Assembly (NCBI GenBank): GCA_004295005.1 | Contig: SHNG01000054.1 | Coordinates: 1 to 64,000 of the forward strand | Origin: Gammaproteobacteria bacterium | Lineage (GTDB): Bacteria > Pseudomonadota > Gammaproteobacteria > Xanthomonadales > Rhodanobacteraceae | Length of the DNA: 64,000 nt | Direction: 5' to 3' | Shown: positions 43,015 to 50,386 of the stretch, one piece after another | Layout: every line of letters starts with the position of its first letter | Numbering within the stretch: position 1 is the stretch's first letter | Notes under the pieces: model-generated | Databases searched by the model: none | Seen by the model: the letters and a program-made list of their open reading frames with translations, nothing else | What the model was told of the DNA's origin: nothing | Made by a program: the position numbers and the translations under genes

Positions 43015-43797
43015 TCAGGCTCCCGTGAATTGCGGCTTTCTTCGCTCAAGGAAAGCACGGGTTCCTTCGCGCATGTCCGCGGTCGTGGTGCAGACCGCGA
43101 ATGCCTTGCTCTCGTAGTCCATGCCTTCGGCACTGCTGCCTTCGCCGCCGACAAGCACTGCATCAAGAATGCCGGCCAACGCATGCGGCGCCGAAGCGGC
43201 GAGCTGGTCGGCCACGCTGTCGATTTCCTGATCCAGGGAATCACTTGCGACCACCCGTCCCAGCAAGCCAATCTGGCATGCCCGCTGCGCATCGACGGGG
43301 GCGCCGAGCAGGCACAACTCCAGGGTTGCGGCGCGACCCGCCAGGCGCAACATGCGCTGCGTCCCGCCAAATCCGGGCAACAGGCCCAGGGTGATTTCCG
43401 GCAGGCCCAGGCGGGCTTTTTCGCTGCCAATGCGCAGATGGCAACTCATGGCAATTTCCAGCCCGCCACCCAGGGCAAAGCCCTGGATGCGCGCAATCAC
43501 CGGTTTGCCCAGCATTTCAATGGTGCGCATCATGCGCTGGCCGGCACGGGAAAATCTGTGGGCGTCAACGGCACTCAAAGCGCCCAGTTCGGCGATGTCG
43601 GCCCCGGCCACAAACGCCTTTTCGCCCGCGCCGGCCAGCACGACAACCCGCACGGTTTCATCATCGCGGGCCTGATCGAATGCCACCTGCAACTCGCTGA
43701 TGGTCTCCTGATTGAGCGCATTGAGCTTGCTCGGCCGGTTGATGGTGATGGTGCGCACCGCGCCCCGGTTGTTGATCAGCAGATTCTGGAATTCCAT
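43015..43797 (-). CDS. Enoyl-CoA hydratase/isomerase family protein
   Basis: A 260-residue crotonase-fold enzyme. The CoA oxyanion motif AGADIAELGALSA is followed by IQGFALGGGLEIAMSCHLRI and LGLPEITLGLLPGFGGTQ. These hold the two catalytic glutamates expected of true hydratases (in GGGLEIAM and LPEITLG). It most likely hydrates short-chain 2-enoyl-CoA in beta-oxidation or amino-acid catabolism. No thiolase or 3-hydroxyacyl-CoA dehydrogenase gene is adjacent, so the pathway cannot be fixed. It is divergent from the FKBP gene. Confidence 0.9.
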   Translation of the reverse strand: MEFQNLLINNRGAVRTITINRPSKLNALNQETISELQVAFDQARDDETVRVVVLAGAGEKAFVAGADIAELGALSAVDAHRFSRAGQRMMRTIEMLGKPVIARIQGFALGGGLEIAMSCHLRIGSEKARLGLPEITLGLLPGFGGTQRMLRLAGRAATLELCLLGAPVDAQRACQIGLLGRVVASDSLDQEIDSVADQLAASAPHALAGILDAVLVGGEGSSAEGMDYESKAFAVCTTTADMREGTRAFLERRKPQFTGA

Positions 43798-43906
43798 GGT
43801 CGTGTGCTGTAGAGGCCTGATTCAGGTAGGAGGCGGATCATAGCAGCGCGCCGATACGTCGAACTTTGTCCGCCGCTTGCGTTCCCTGAAGACTCCCGGG
43901 CTTGCA

Positions 43907-43935
43907 TTGGAGCGCGGACACGGCTCAGGTACACT
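43907..43935 (+). promoter_or_regulatory. Candidate sigma-70 promoter of the FKBP gene
   Basis: TTGGAG (43907-43912) and TACACT (43930-43935) are spaced by 17 bases. This gives a leader of about 75 bases before the ATG at 44018. Confidence 0.5.
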
Positions 43936-44017
43936 GTGCGGCCCGCGCGGACCCCGGATATCGGTGGTTCCAGCCACGCAGGCATATTTTTTGTTCCAGA
44001 TTCCCCCCGGAGGCAGC

Positions 44018-44698
44018 ATGAAATTAGGTTTGTCACTTGCCATGGCGACGTTGTTGGCGGCAGGGCCGGTTCTGGCCCAGGACACAACGTCGGAGAAGGG
44101 CAAGCTGTCCTATGCGATCGGCTACCAGATCGGCAAGGATTTCACTGAGCGCAAGATGGATGTCGACGTCAATACCGTCATCCGCGCCGTGCAAGACGCT
44201 TACGGCAAGCGCACTCCGGCCATCAGCGAGGAAAAGATGCGTGAGATCCTCACTGCATTCCAGACCAAGATGATGACCGAGGCAAAGGCCGAGTACGACA
44301 AGGTTGCTGCCACCAACAAGGCCAACGCCACCCGCTTCATGAGCGAGAACAAGACCAAGAAGGGCATTGTCGTGCTTCCTTCGGGCTTGCAGTATCGCGT
44401 GATCGAGGAAGGCACCGGCAAGCAGGTCGCGCCGACTGCCGAAGTGACCGTGCATTACCGCGGTTCGCTGTCGGATGGACTTGAGTTCGACAGTTCCTTC
44501 GCCCGCGGCGAGCCGGTCAAGTTCAAGGTCAACGAAGTGATCAAGGGCTGGCAGGAAGCCTTGTCACGGATGAAGGTGGGCGACCATTGGCAGATCTTCC
44601 TGCCGCCGGATCTTGCCTACGGAGATCGTGGACAGCCGCCGCGCATCGGCCCGAACCAGGCCCTGGTGTTCGATATCAAGGTCATCAGCTCGAACTGA
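44018..44698 (+). CDS. Periplasmic FKBP-type peptidyl-prolyl isomerase (Mip/FkpA-like)
   Basis: A 226-residue protein. The signal peptide is MKLGLSLAMATLLAAGPVLA. A helical N-terminal dimerisation domain follows (LSYAIGYQIGKDFTERKMDV ... VAATNKANATRFMSENKTKK). The FKBP domain is at about 125-226 (VLPSGLQYRVIEEGTGKQ, VTVHYRGSLSDGLEFDSS, LPPDLAYGDRG, LVFDIKVIS). It folds exported proteins in the periplasm. GGAGG sits just before the ATG, an excellent ribosome site. An intrinsic terminator follows. Confidence 0.93.
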   Translation: MKLGLSLAMATLLAAGPVLAQDTTSEKGKLSYAIGYQIGKDFTERKMDVDVNTVIRAVQDAYGKRTPAISEEKMREILTAFQTKMMTEAKAEYDKVAATNKANATRFMSENKTKKGIVVLPSGLQYRVIEEGTGKQVAPTAEVTVHYRGSLSDGLEFDSSFARGEPVKFKVNEVIKGWQEALSRMKVGDHWQIFLPPDLAYGDRGQPPRIGPNQALVFDIKVISSN

Positions 44699-44721
44699 TC
44701 TGCATCGCAATGACGAGCAAG

Positions 44722-44750
44722 CGCCACGGATTTCCGTGGCGTTTGCATTT
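44722..44750 (+). terminator. Hairpin terminator after the FKBP gene
   Basis: CGCCACGGA/TCCGTGGCG (44722-44730, 44733-44741) forms a nearly loopless perfect stem followed by a short T-rich stretch (TTTGCATTT). It lies between two convergent genes. Confidence 0.6.
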
Positions 44751-44757
44751 GCGGGGG

Positions 44758-45132
44758 TCAGGGGAAGTCGCGCATTTCCTCGACCGCGCGTTCCATGTCG
44801 AGCTTGATGCGATTGATGATGCGCATGGCGGATTCGGTGCTGGCATCATCCACTTCTCCGCCCGCTACGCCCGATTGCCCACGACTGACGATCTCTGCTT
44901 CGTCGTCAATCACGAACTGGGCCAGGTACACGTAGCCCTGGCGCAGGCCTTCCTTGACTTCCGGATGTTCCGGACCCAATTCCCTGAGCAGGGTGAGGAT
45001 GGCAAACCGTATGGAGTCGCGGGCGTGCGGCAACAGGCTCTCGGGCAGGCCGTAGACACCGGGTTCGACCAGGGCCAGGACTTTTCCGTAATCGCTCACG
45101 ACCTTTGTTGCCATTGCCAACATGCGCGGCAT
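44758..45132 (-). CDS. Small protein of unknown function (124 aa)
   Basis: I do not recognise it. There is no signal peptide or membrane segment. It appears largely helical, acidic at the C-terminus (RIINRIKLDMERAVEEMRDF) and regular, with LLPHARDSIRFAILTLLREL and QGYVYLAQFVIDDEAE. It may be a cytoplasmic regulatory or adaptor protein. The start is uncertain: Met codons occur at 45132, 45123 and 45114, none with a clear ribosome site. Coding character and the position between a terminator and a divergent gene support a real gene. Confidence 0.6.
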   Translation of the reverse strand: MPRMLAMATKVVSDYGKVLALVEPGVYGLPESLLPHARDSIRFAILTLLRELGPEHPEVKEGLRQGYVYLAQFVIDDEAEIVSRGQSGVAGGEVDDASTESAMRIINRIKLDMERAVEEMRDFP

Positions 45133-45194
45133 CCCGTTTGCGGTTTCGCGCTAATGTAACAGCAGCTTTCCAACCTTCGGCAGTTTGTGGATTC

Positions 45195-45383
45195 ATGACG
45201 CGTGATATTTCCCAACCCGTTCTCAGTCCCTGCATCGGCATCTGCCAGTTGGGCGACGATGGCCTGTGCATCGGATGCTTTCGCACCGCCAGCGAAATTG
45301 GCGCGTGGTTGAGCATGGGCAGCCACGATCGCGCGCGCCTGATGGACGAGGTTTTGCCGCTTCGCGAAGCCAGTCACCAATGA
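45195..45383 (+). CDS. DUF1289 family protein
   Basis: A 62-residue protein. The Cys pattern SPCIGICQLGDDGLCIGCFR, followed by EIGAWLSM, is diagnostic for DUF1289, a short family with four cysteines that could bind a metal. The function is unknown. The start ATG at 45195 directly precedes the conserved segment. Its stop overlaps the NUDIX start by 4 bases (ATGA); the DUF1289-NUDIX pairing is frequent in gammaproteobacteria. Confidence 0.85.
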   Translation: MTRDISQPVLSPCIGICQLGDDGLCIGCFRTASEIGAWLSMGSHDRARLMDEVLPLREASHQ

Positions 45384-45997
45384 GCGAGCACCTCGACATC
45401 GCGCGACTGCGCAGGGCGGTGCGGCCGCTGCAGGATCCGCCACAGCCACCTGGCTGGAACGCGAGCGATTTTCCCGAACTGTGGTCTGATCGGCCGGCCC
45501 TGCGCCAGGCAGCGGTCCTGTTGCCGGTGGTGTGTCGCAACGATGCGTTGAGCATGCTGTTCACCCGTCGCAATGAATCCATGCGCCAGCATGCCGGCCA
45601 GGTGAGCTTTCCGGGCGGGGCGGTGGAGTCCGGAGACAGTGACGCCATCGCAACGGCCTTGCGCGAAACCCGGGAAGAAACCGGCATCGAAGCCGGTTAC
45701 ATAACGCCTTTGGGATTCCTCGATTGCTTTGACACGGTCTCGGGATTTTGCGTCTCGCCGGTCGTCGCTCTGGTTCGCGAAGGGTTTGCCATTGCCCCGG
45801 ATCCGCGCGAGGTTGCCGAGGTTTTCGAGGTTCCGCTCGACTACATTCTGGAGCCTGATCGCATGCAACGCTCCGAAATTCTCTGGCACGGCAGGGGCCG
45901 GGAGATCTTCGAATTCGACTATGCCGGAAAGCGCATCTGGGGCGCGACGGCCGCGATCCTGCAGAATCTTCTGCGACGACTGGAGGCGCTGACATGA
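45380..45997 (+). CDS. nudL: NUDIX hydrolase, CoA pyrophosphatase NudL-like
   Basis: Probably cleaves CoA or acyl-CoA to phosphopantetheine forms and 3',5'-ADP. It is 205 residues. The upstream CoA-class signature is in LLFTRRNESMRQHAGQVSFP followed by GGAVESGD. The NUDIX box has ALRETREETGIEA, with the metal-binding glutamates. It overlaps DUF1289 upstream and the sulfurtransferase downstream, both by 4 bases, so the three form one operon. Confidence 0.9.
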   Translation: MSEHLDIARLRRAVRPLQDPPQPPGWNASDFPELWSDRPALRQAAVLLPVVCRNDALSMLFTRRNESMRQHAGQVSFPGGAVESGDSDAIATALRETREETGIEAGYITPLGFLDCFDTVSGFCVSPVVALVREGFAIAPDPREVAEVFEVPLDYILEPDRMQRSEILWHGRGREIFEFDYAGKRIWGATAAILQNLLRRLEALT

Positions 45998-46845
45998 GTC
46001 CACTCATTTCTCCAGGCGAGCTGGCGGCCGGCATCGCGGCGGGCACGGTGCTCGTGGTCGATTGTCGCAAGGAGCTTTCCAACCCGAACAGCGGCCAGCA
46101 GGCTTACCGGGAGGCACACATTCCCGGCGCCTGGTATGCGGATCTGGACCGGGACCTTTCCAATCTGGGCAAGACCGGCCAGGGTCGGCATCCCTTGCCG
46201 GATGAGGCGGCATTCTCGAAAACCCTGGCCGGCTGGGGATTGACGCCGGAATTGTGCGTCGTCGCCTATGACGATGCCGGTGGCGCCATGGCTGCCGCGC
46301 GCTTGTGGTGGCTGTTGCGTCTTGGCGGAATCTCGAATGCACGAGTCCTCGATGGCGGCTGGTCTGCGTGGCTGCACGAAGGCCTGCCGGTGGACGCAAG
46401 CCTGCCACAGCCCCGGGTGGGCTCGGTATCGATCAAATTTGACCCTGCACAAATGGTGGATTTCGACGCCTTGGGCGAAGGGCTGGCGCGAAACACGATC
46501 TGCCTGCTGGATGCCCGCGGCGCAGCCCGATTCCGCGGCGAAGTCGAGCCCCTCGATGCCGTGGCCGGCCATGTGCCGGGTGCGCGCAACCGGCCGTTTT
46601 CCGACAATCTGGATACGCGCAGTCGGTTCAAGCCGGCGGAGGTCTTGGCCGCGGATTTCAAGCAGGCAATTGCGGGATGCAGCCCGGATTCCGTAGTTCA
46701 CATGTGCGGATCCGGGGTAACCGCCTGCCACAACCTGCTGGCCATGGAGCATGCCGGACTGACAGGTTCGCGTCTGTTCGCGCCGTCCTGGAGTGGCTGG
46801 ATCAGCGACCCGACGCGGCCGGTAGCTGGTCCGGATCCGGCCTGA
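45994..46845 (+). CDS. sseA: 3-mercaptopyruvate/thiosulfate sulfurtransferase (SseA-like)
   Basis: Transfers sulfane sulfur from 3-mercaptopyruvate or thiosulfate to thiols or cyanide. It is 283 residues with two rhodanese domains. The inactive N-domain contains [19 protein letters not shown]. The active C-domain has [13 protein letters not shown] and the catalytic loop [14 protein letters not shown] (CGSGVTA as in E. coli SseA, which favours mercaptopyruvate). It overlaps the NUDIX stop. The domain order and ending [12 protein letters not shown] are standard. Confidence 0.92.
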   Translation: MSPLISPGELAAGIAAGTVLVVDCRKELSNPNSGQQAYREAHIPGAWYADLDRDLSNLGKTGQGRHPLPDEAAFSKTLAGWGLTPELCVVAYDDAGGAMAAARLWWLLRLGGISNARVLDGGWSAWLHEGLPVDASLPQPRVGSVSIKFDPAQMVDFDALGEGLARNTICLLDARGAARFRGEVEPLDAVAGHVPGARNRPFSDNLDTRSRFKPAEVLAADFKQAIAGCSPDSVVHMCGSGVTACHNLLAMEHAGLTGSRLFAPSWSGWISDPTRPVAGPDPA

Positions 46846-46924
46846 GATCTTTCCGGCCGCACAAATCGGCCTATACTGCGGTTGCGCCGATGCGGCGCCT
46901 TGTCAATCAAGGGTTCAACTCAAC

Positions 46925-47530
46925 TTGAGCACATCCGAAAACCGTTCCCGCACGCGCCGGCCCGCAACCAAAACTCCGGCAAAGAAGGTCGCCTCCAAGC
47001 CAGTCCGATCCAGCAAGGCCAAGAGCCCGGACGCGACCGGCAAGCCCGACAAGACGCCCGTCAAGCGAGCCACCGTCAAGCCGGCGGCAAAACCCGCAAG
47101 CAGTACCCGAACCCGACAGACAGCGAAGGCTCCGCCAAAGCCGCGCGCGAAGCGGACGAAGCCCGACCTGCAACTTGATGCCTACCAGAAGCTGCACCGA
47201 GCGGTGACGGCGGCGCTGGAAGACCTGAAGGCGCGCGATACACGCGAGATCGATGTGCGCGGCAAGACGTCGGTAACCGACCTGATCGTGGTCACCAGCG
47301 GCACCTCGACCCGCCATGTCAAATCGATTGCCGATGAAGTCGTGCGCAGCGCCAAGAAGATCGGCCTGCCTCCGATCGGCGTGGAAGGACAACGCGAGGC
47401 GGAGTGGGTGCTGGTGGATCTGGGCGACATCGTGGTCCACGTCATGTTGCCGCGCGCGCGTGAATTCTATGGCCTCGAACGCTTGTGGACCGTGGGCGAT
47501 GAGGAGCATCCCGCAGCGCTTGCCGGTTGA
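46925..47530 (+). CDS. rsfS: Ribosomal silencing factor RsfS with basic N-terminal tail
   Basis: Binds ribosomal protein L14 and blocks subunit joining when nutrients are short. The RsfS domain covers about residues 80-190 ([68 protein letters not shown]). Residues 1-79 are a disordered Lys/Arg/Pro/Ala-rich tail ([22 protein letters not shown]), absent from E. coli RsfS (105 residues). The start must be TTG here, since no ATG occurs before the domain; AAGGG lies about 10 bases upstream. A GTG further downstream cannot be excluded. It leads the operon rsfS-rlmH-maf-rng. Confidence 0.88.
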   Translation: MSTSENRSRTRRPATKTPAKKVASKPVRSSKAKSPDATGKPDKTPVKRATVKPAAKPASSTRTRQTAKAPPKPRAKRTKPDLQLDAYQKLHRAVTAALEDLKARDTREIDVRGKTSVTDLIVVTSGTSTRHVKSIADEVVRSAKKIGLPPIGVEGQREAEWVLVDLGDIVVHVMLPRAREFYGLERLWTVGDEEHPAALAG

Positions 47531-47542
47531 TCGGCCAGCGGC

Positions 47543-48013
47543 ATGCGCACGCGACTGATCTCGGTCGGCGAGCGAATGCCCGAATGGGTCGGGCAGGGCT
47601 TTTCCGAGTACCGCAAGCGGCTCTCGCGTGAGCTTCCGCTGGAACTCGTTGAAATTCCGCTGGGGCATCGTGGCAAGGGTCGCGATGCCGCACGCGCCAC
47701 CCACGAAGAAGGCCAAGCCGTGCTCGCAGCCATTGCTGCGGACACGCATGTGGTTGCCCTGGATGTGCGCGGCAAGCACTGGAGCAGCGAACAATTGGCC
47801 AGCCACCTCGGTGAATGGCGAATGCAGGGGCGCGGTCTGGCTTTCGTGATCGGAGGTCCCGATGGGCATGCCGATGCCGTGCTGCAGAGGGCGAATCAGC
47901 GCTGGTCACTGGGCGAGCTGACCTTGCCACACATGCTGGTGCGGCTCATCGTGGTCGAGCAGCTCTATCGTGCCACCACCATCCTGGCCGGGCATCCCTA
48001 TCATCGGGCCTGA
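47543..48013 (+). CDS. rlmH: 23S rRNA pseudouridine-1915 N3-methyltransferase (RlmH)
   Basis: A SPOUT methyltransferase of 156 residues. Motifs are VALDVRGKHWSSEQLA, FVIGGPDGH and LTLPHMLVRLIVVEQLYRAT followed by GHPYHR, the trefoil-knot and C-terminal signature of RlmH. It methylates pseudouridine 1915 in helix 69 of the 50S subunit. It follows rsfS by 12 bases, and the pair is nearly universal. Confidence 0.96.
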   Translation: MRTRLISVGERMPEWVGQGFSEYRKRLSRELPLELVEIPLGHRGKGRDAARATHEEGQAVLAAIAADTHVVALDVRGKHWSSEQLASHLGEWRMQGRGLAFVIGGPDGHADAVLQRANQRWSLGELTLPHMLVRLIVVEQLYRATTILAGHPYHRA

Positions 48014-48057
48014 ACCAGGCTGCCCACTTTCCCCCGCCATCGGGAGCGACCGACCAC

Positions 48058-48654
48058 ATGTTGTATCTCGCATCCAAATCGCCAAGGCGACGGCAATTGC
48101 TGGAACAGATTGGCATTCGCTTCGAAGTGCTTGACGTGGATGTCCCGGAAATCCGTCGGATTGACGAGCCGGCCGAGGACTATGTGTCACGCGTCGCGCG
48201 GGAAAAGGCCGGTGCCGGCCTGTTGCAGGTAGCGGCCGTTGCCGGAGCATGCGTGCTGGGTGCCGATACCGAAGTGATCCTGGATGGCGAGGTGTTCGGC
48301 AAACCCGCTGACGCCGACGATGCGCTTGCGATGCTTGCACGACTTTCCGGTCGTACCCACCAGGTCGTCAGCGTGGTCTGGTGTGTTGACGCCTCGCGTG
48401 AGCTGCACGCGGTTTCCGTCAGCGAGGTTCGTTTCGACACGCTTGGCCAGGGGCAGATCGAGGATTATGTTGCGAGCGGCGAGCCATTTGGCAAAGCCGG
48501 CGCCTATGCAATCCAGGGTCTTGCCGCAACCTTCGTGAGCCGGCTCGAAGGCAGTTTTTCCGGTGTGATGGGCTTGCCCCTGCATGAAACCTGGCGTGTG
48601 CTCTCGGAGTTCGGCTTGAGCCACGCCCAGGCAAAGCGCGCCCCTGGACCCTGA
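48058..48654 (+). CDS. maf: Maf family nucleoside triphosphate pyrophosphatase
   Basis: Hydrolyses non-canonical or pyrimidine NTPs (dTTP/UTP class likely) to NMP and pyrophosphate. It is 198 residues. Signatures are LYLASKSPRRRQLLEQIGI, ACVLGADTEVILDGEVFGKP and YAIQGLAATFVSRLEGSFSG with GLPLHETW. The start ATG at 48058 follows a short gap after rlmH; longer frames overlap it. It is followed by rng, the usual maf-rng pairing. Confidence 0.93.
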   Translation: MLYLASKSPRRRQLLEQIGIRFEVLDVDVPEIRRIDEPAEDYVSRVAREKAGAGLLQVAAVAGACVLGADTEVILDGEVFGKPADADDALAMLARLSGRTHQVVSVVWCVDASRELHAVSVSEVRFDTLGQGQIEDYVASGEPFGKAGAYAIQGLAATFVSRLEGSFSGVMGLPLHETWRVLSEFGLSHAQAKRAPGP

Positions 48655-48671
48655 ATCCGGGCATTTCCCAT

Positions 48672-48701
48672 TCGACAAGCTGTCATCCTGCCAGCTATAA
48701 A
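48672..48701 (+). promoter_or_regulatory. Candidate promoter of rng
   Basis: TCGACA (48672-48677) and TATAAA (48696-48701) are 18 bases apart, about 31 bases before the rng start. A separate transcript from this site would add to read-through from maf. Confidence 0.4.
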
Positions 48702-48732
48702 CTACCTCAAGTTCTCAAGCCAAATTCCTGTC

Positions 48733-50211
48733 GTGAGCGAAGAAATCCTGATCAACGTGACCCCGCGCGAAACCCGCGTTGCGCTGGTCGAGAACGGCAT
48801 GCTGCAGGAAGTGCATATCGAGCGCGCCAGCCGACGCGGCTATGTAGGCAACATCTACAAGGGCAAGGTCAGTCGGGTGATGCCCGGCATGCAGGCCGCG
48901 TTCGTCGAGATCGGCCTCGACCGCGCCGCCTTCCTGCATGCCTCCGACATCATCCGCCCACAATCCCCGTTGCTCGGGGAAAACGGCGAGAACCAGCCTG
49001 CGCCGACGCCTCCGATCAACGAATTGCTGCGCGATGGCCAGGAAATCGTGGTGCAAGTGGTCAAGGACCCGATCGGCACCAAAGGCGCACGCCTGACCAC
49101 GCACCTGTCGATTCCCTCGCGCTACCTGGTGCTGTTGCCGTACAGCAGCGTGCTCGGCGTTTCCGTGCGCATCGAGGATGAAACCGAACGCATGCGCCTG
49201 AAGGAAATCCTGGCCGAATCGATTGGCGAGAATCCGCTGGGCTACATCCTGCGCACCAATGCCGAAGGACAGATGCGCGAAGCCCTGGTGGAGGACATTG
49301 CCTACCTGGGCAAGCTCTGGTCGGACCTGCATGCGCGCATGGCCGATGCGCGCGTCGGCACGCGCGTGTATGAAGACCTGCCATTGGCATTGCGTGCACT
49401 GCGCGACCTGATGCGCCCGACCATAGAAAAGGTGCGTGTGGATTCCCGCGAAACCCTCGAACGCATCCTGGATTTTGCCGGGCGCTTCATGCCGGATCTC
49501 GCCGATCGCGTCGAGCACTATCCGGGCGAGCGGCCTGTTTTCGACCTGTACGGAATAGAGGATGAGATCCAGCGCGCGTTGAAGAAGGAGGTTCCGCTCA
49601 AGTCGGGTGGATACCTGATTGTCGACCAGACCGAGGCGATGACCACGATCGACGTCAACACCGGCAGCTTTCTCGGCAACCGCAATCTCGAGGAAACCGT
49701 TTACCGCACCAACCTCGAAGCGGCCCAGGCCGCGGCGCGGCAACTGCGCCTGCGCAACCTCGGCGGAATCATCATCATCGACTTCATCGACATGATCGAT
49801 GAGGAGCACAAACGCCAGGTGATTCGCCAACTGGAAAAATCGCTGGTGCGCGATCACGCCAAGACCACCGTGTACGAAATGTCCCCGCTGGGATTGGTTG
49901 AAATGACGCGCAAACGGACCACCGAGAGCCTTGAGCGCCAGTTGTGCGAACCCTGTCAGGCTTGCAGCGGGCGCGGCAGCATGAAGACGGCGGAAACGGT
50001 GACCTACGAAATCTTCCGCGAGATCACCCGCGCGGTGCGTCAGTTCGATGCGGAAAAACTGCTGGTGTTGGCCACCCCGGATGTGGTGTCGCGCATTCTT
50101 GACGAGGAATCCACCGCGGTTGCCGAACTGGAGGAGTTCATCGGCAAGACCATCCGCTTCCAGGCCGAGGAGCATTACGCGCAGGAACAGTTTGATGTCG
50201 TGCTTCTTTAG
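48733..50211 (+). CDS. rng: Ribonuclease G
   Basis: A single-strand endoribonuclease that processes the 5' end of 16S rRNA. It is 492 residues with GTG start. The S1 domain covers about 35-120 (YVGNIYKGKVSRVMPGMQAA). The DNase I-like catalytic part has TIDVNTGSFLGNRNLEETVY and IIIDFIDMIDEEHK with the metal-binding Asp pair. The zinc-link motif is CEPCQACSGRG near residue 410. It lacks the long RNase E scaffold. The stop TAG (50209-50211) lies inside the left terminus of element C; the C-terminus (EQFDVVLL) is normal. Confidence 0.95.
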   Translation: MSEEILINVTPRETRVALVENGMLQEVHIERASRRGYVGNIYKGKVSRVMPGMQAAFVEIGLDRAAFLHASDIIRPQSPLLGENGENQPAPTPPINELLRDGQEIVVQVVKDPIGTKGARLTTHLSIPSRYLVLLPYSSVLGVSVRIEDETERMRLKEILAESIGENPLGYILRTNAEGQMREALVEDIAYLGKLWSDLHARMADARVGTRVYEDLPLALRALRDLMRPTIEKVRVDSRETLERILDFAGRFMPDLADRVEHYPGERPVFDLYGIEDEIQRALKKEVPLKSGGYLIVDQTEAMTTIDVNTGSFLGNRNLEETVYRTNLEAAQAAARQLRLRNLGGIIIIDFIDMIDEEHKRQVIRQLEKSLVRDHAKTTVYEMSPLGLVEMTRKRTTESLERQLCEPCQACSGRGSMKTAETVTYEIFREITRAVRQFDAEKLLVLATPDVVSRILDEESTAVAELEEFIGKTIRFQAEEHYAQEQFDVVLL

Positions 50212-50346
50212 GGAAACTCTGATTTTGTTCGTCATTCCGGCGAAAGCCGGAACCCATCTTGATCTTGTTCCAATGGAATCAATGACAGAATGGACCACGG
50301 CGTACGCCGGGGTGACGAGAATTGTGGTTGATCAGAGTCACCCTGG
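50209..50346. repeat. MITE-like palindromic element C (different core, same terminal repeats)
   Basis: The left end TTTAGGGAAACTCTGATTTT (50208-50227) and right end, on the minus strand CCAGGGTGACTCTGATCAAC, share AGGG..ACTCTGAT. These match the ends of elements A and B. The core is different: CGTCATTCCGGCGAAAGCCG on the left and CGCCGGGGTGACGAG on the right, the same class as the repeat inside the gene at 5455-5537. The rng stop codon lies in the left terminus. The remaining 40 bases before yhdP hold its leader. Confidence 0.75.
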
Positions 50347-50386
50347 CGCCTGCGTGCTTGCTGCCCATGGATGGCGGTAGGCAGTC

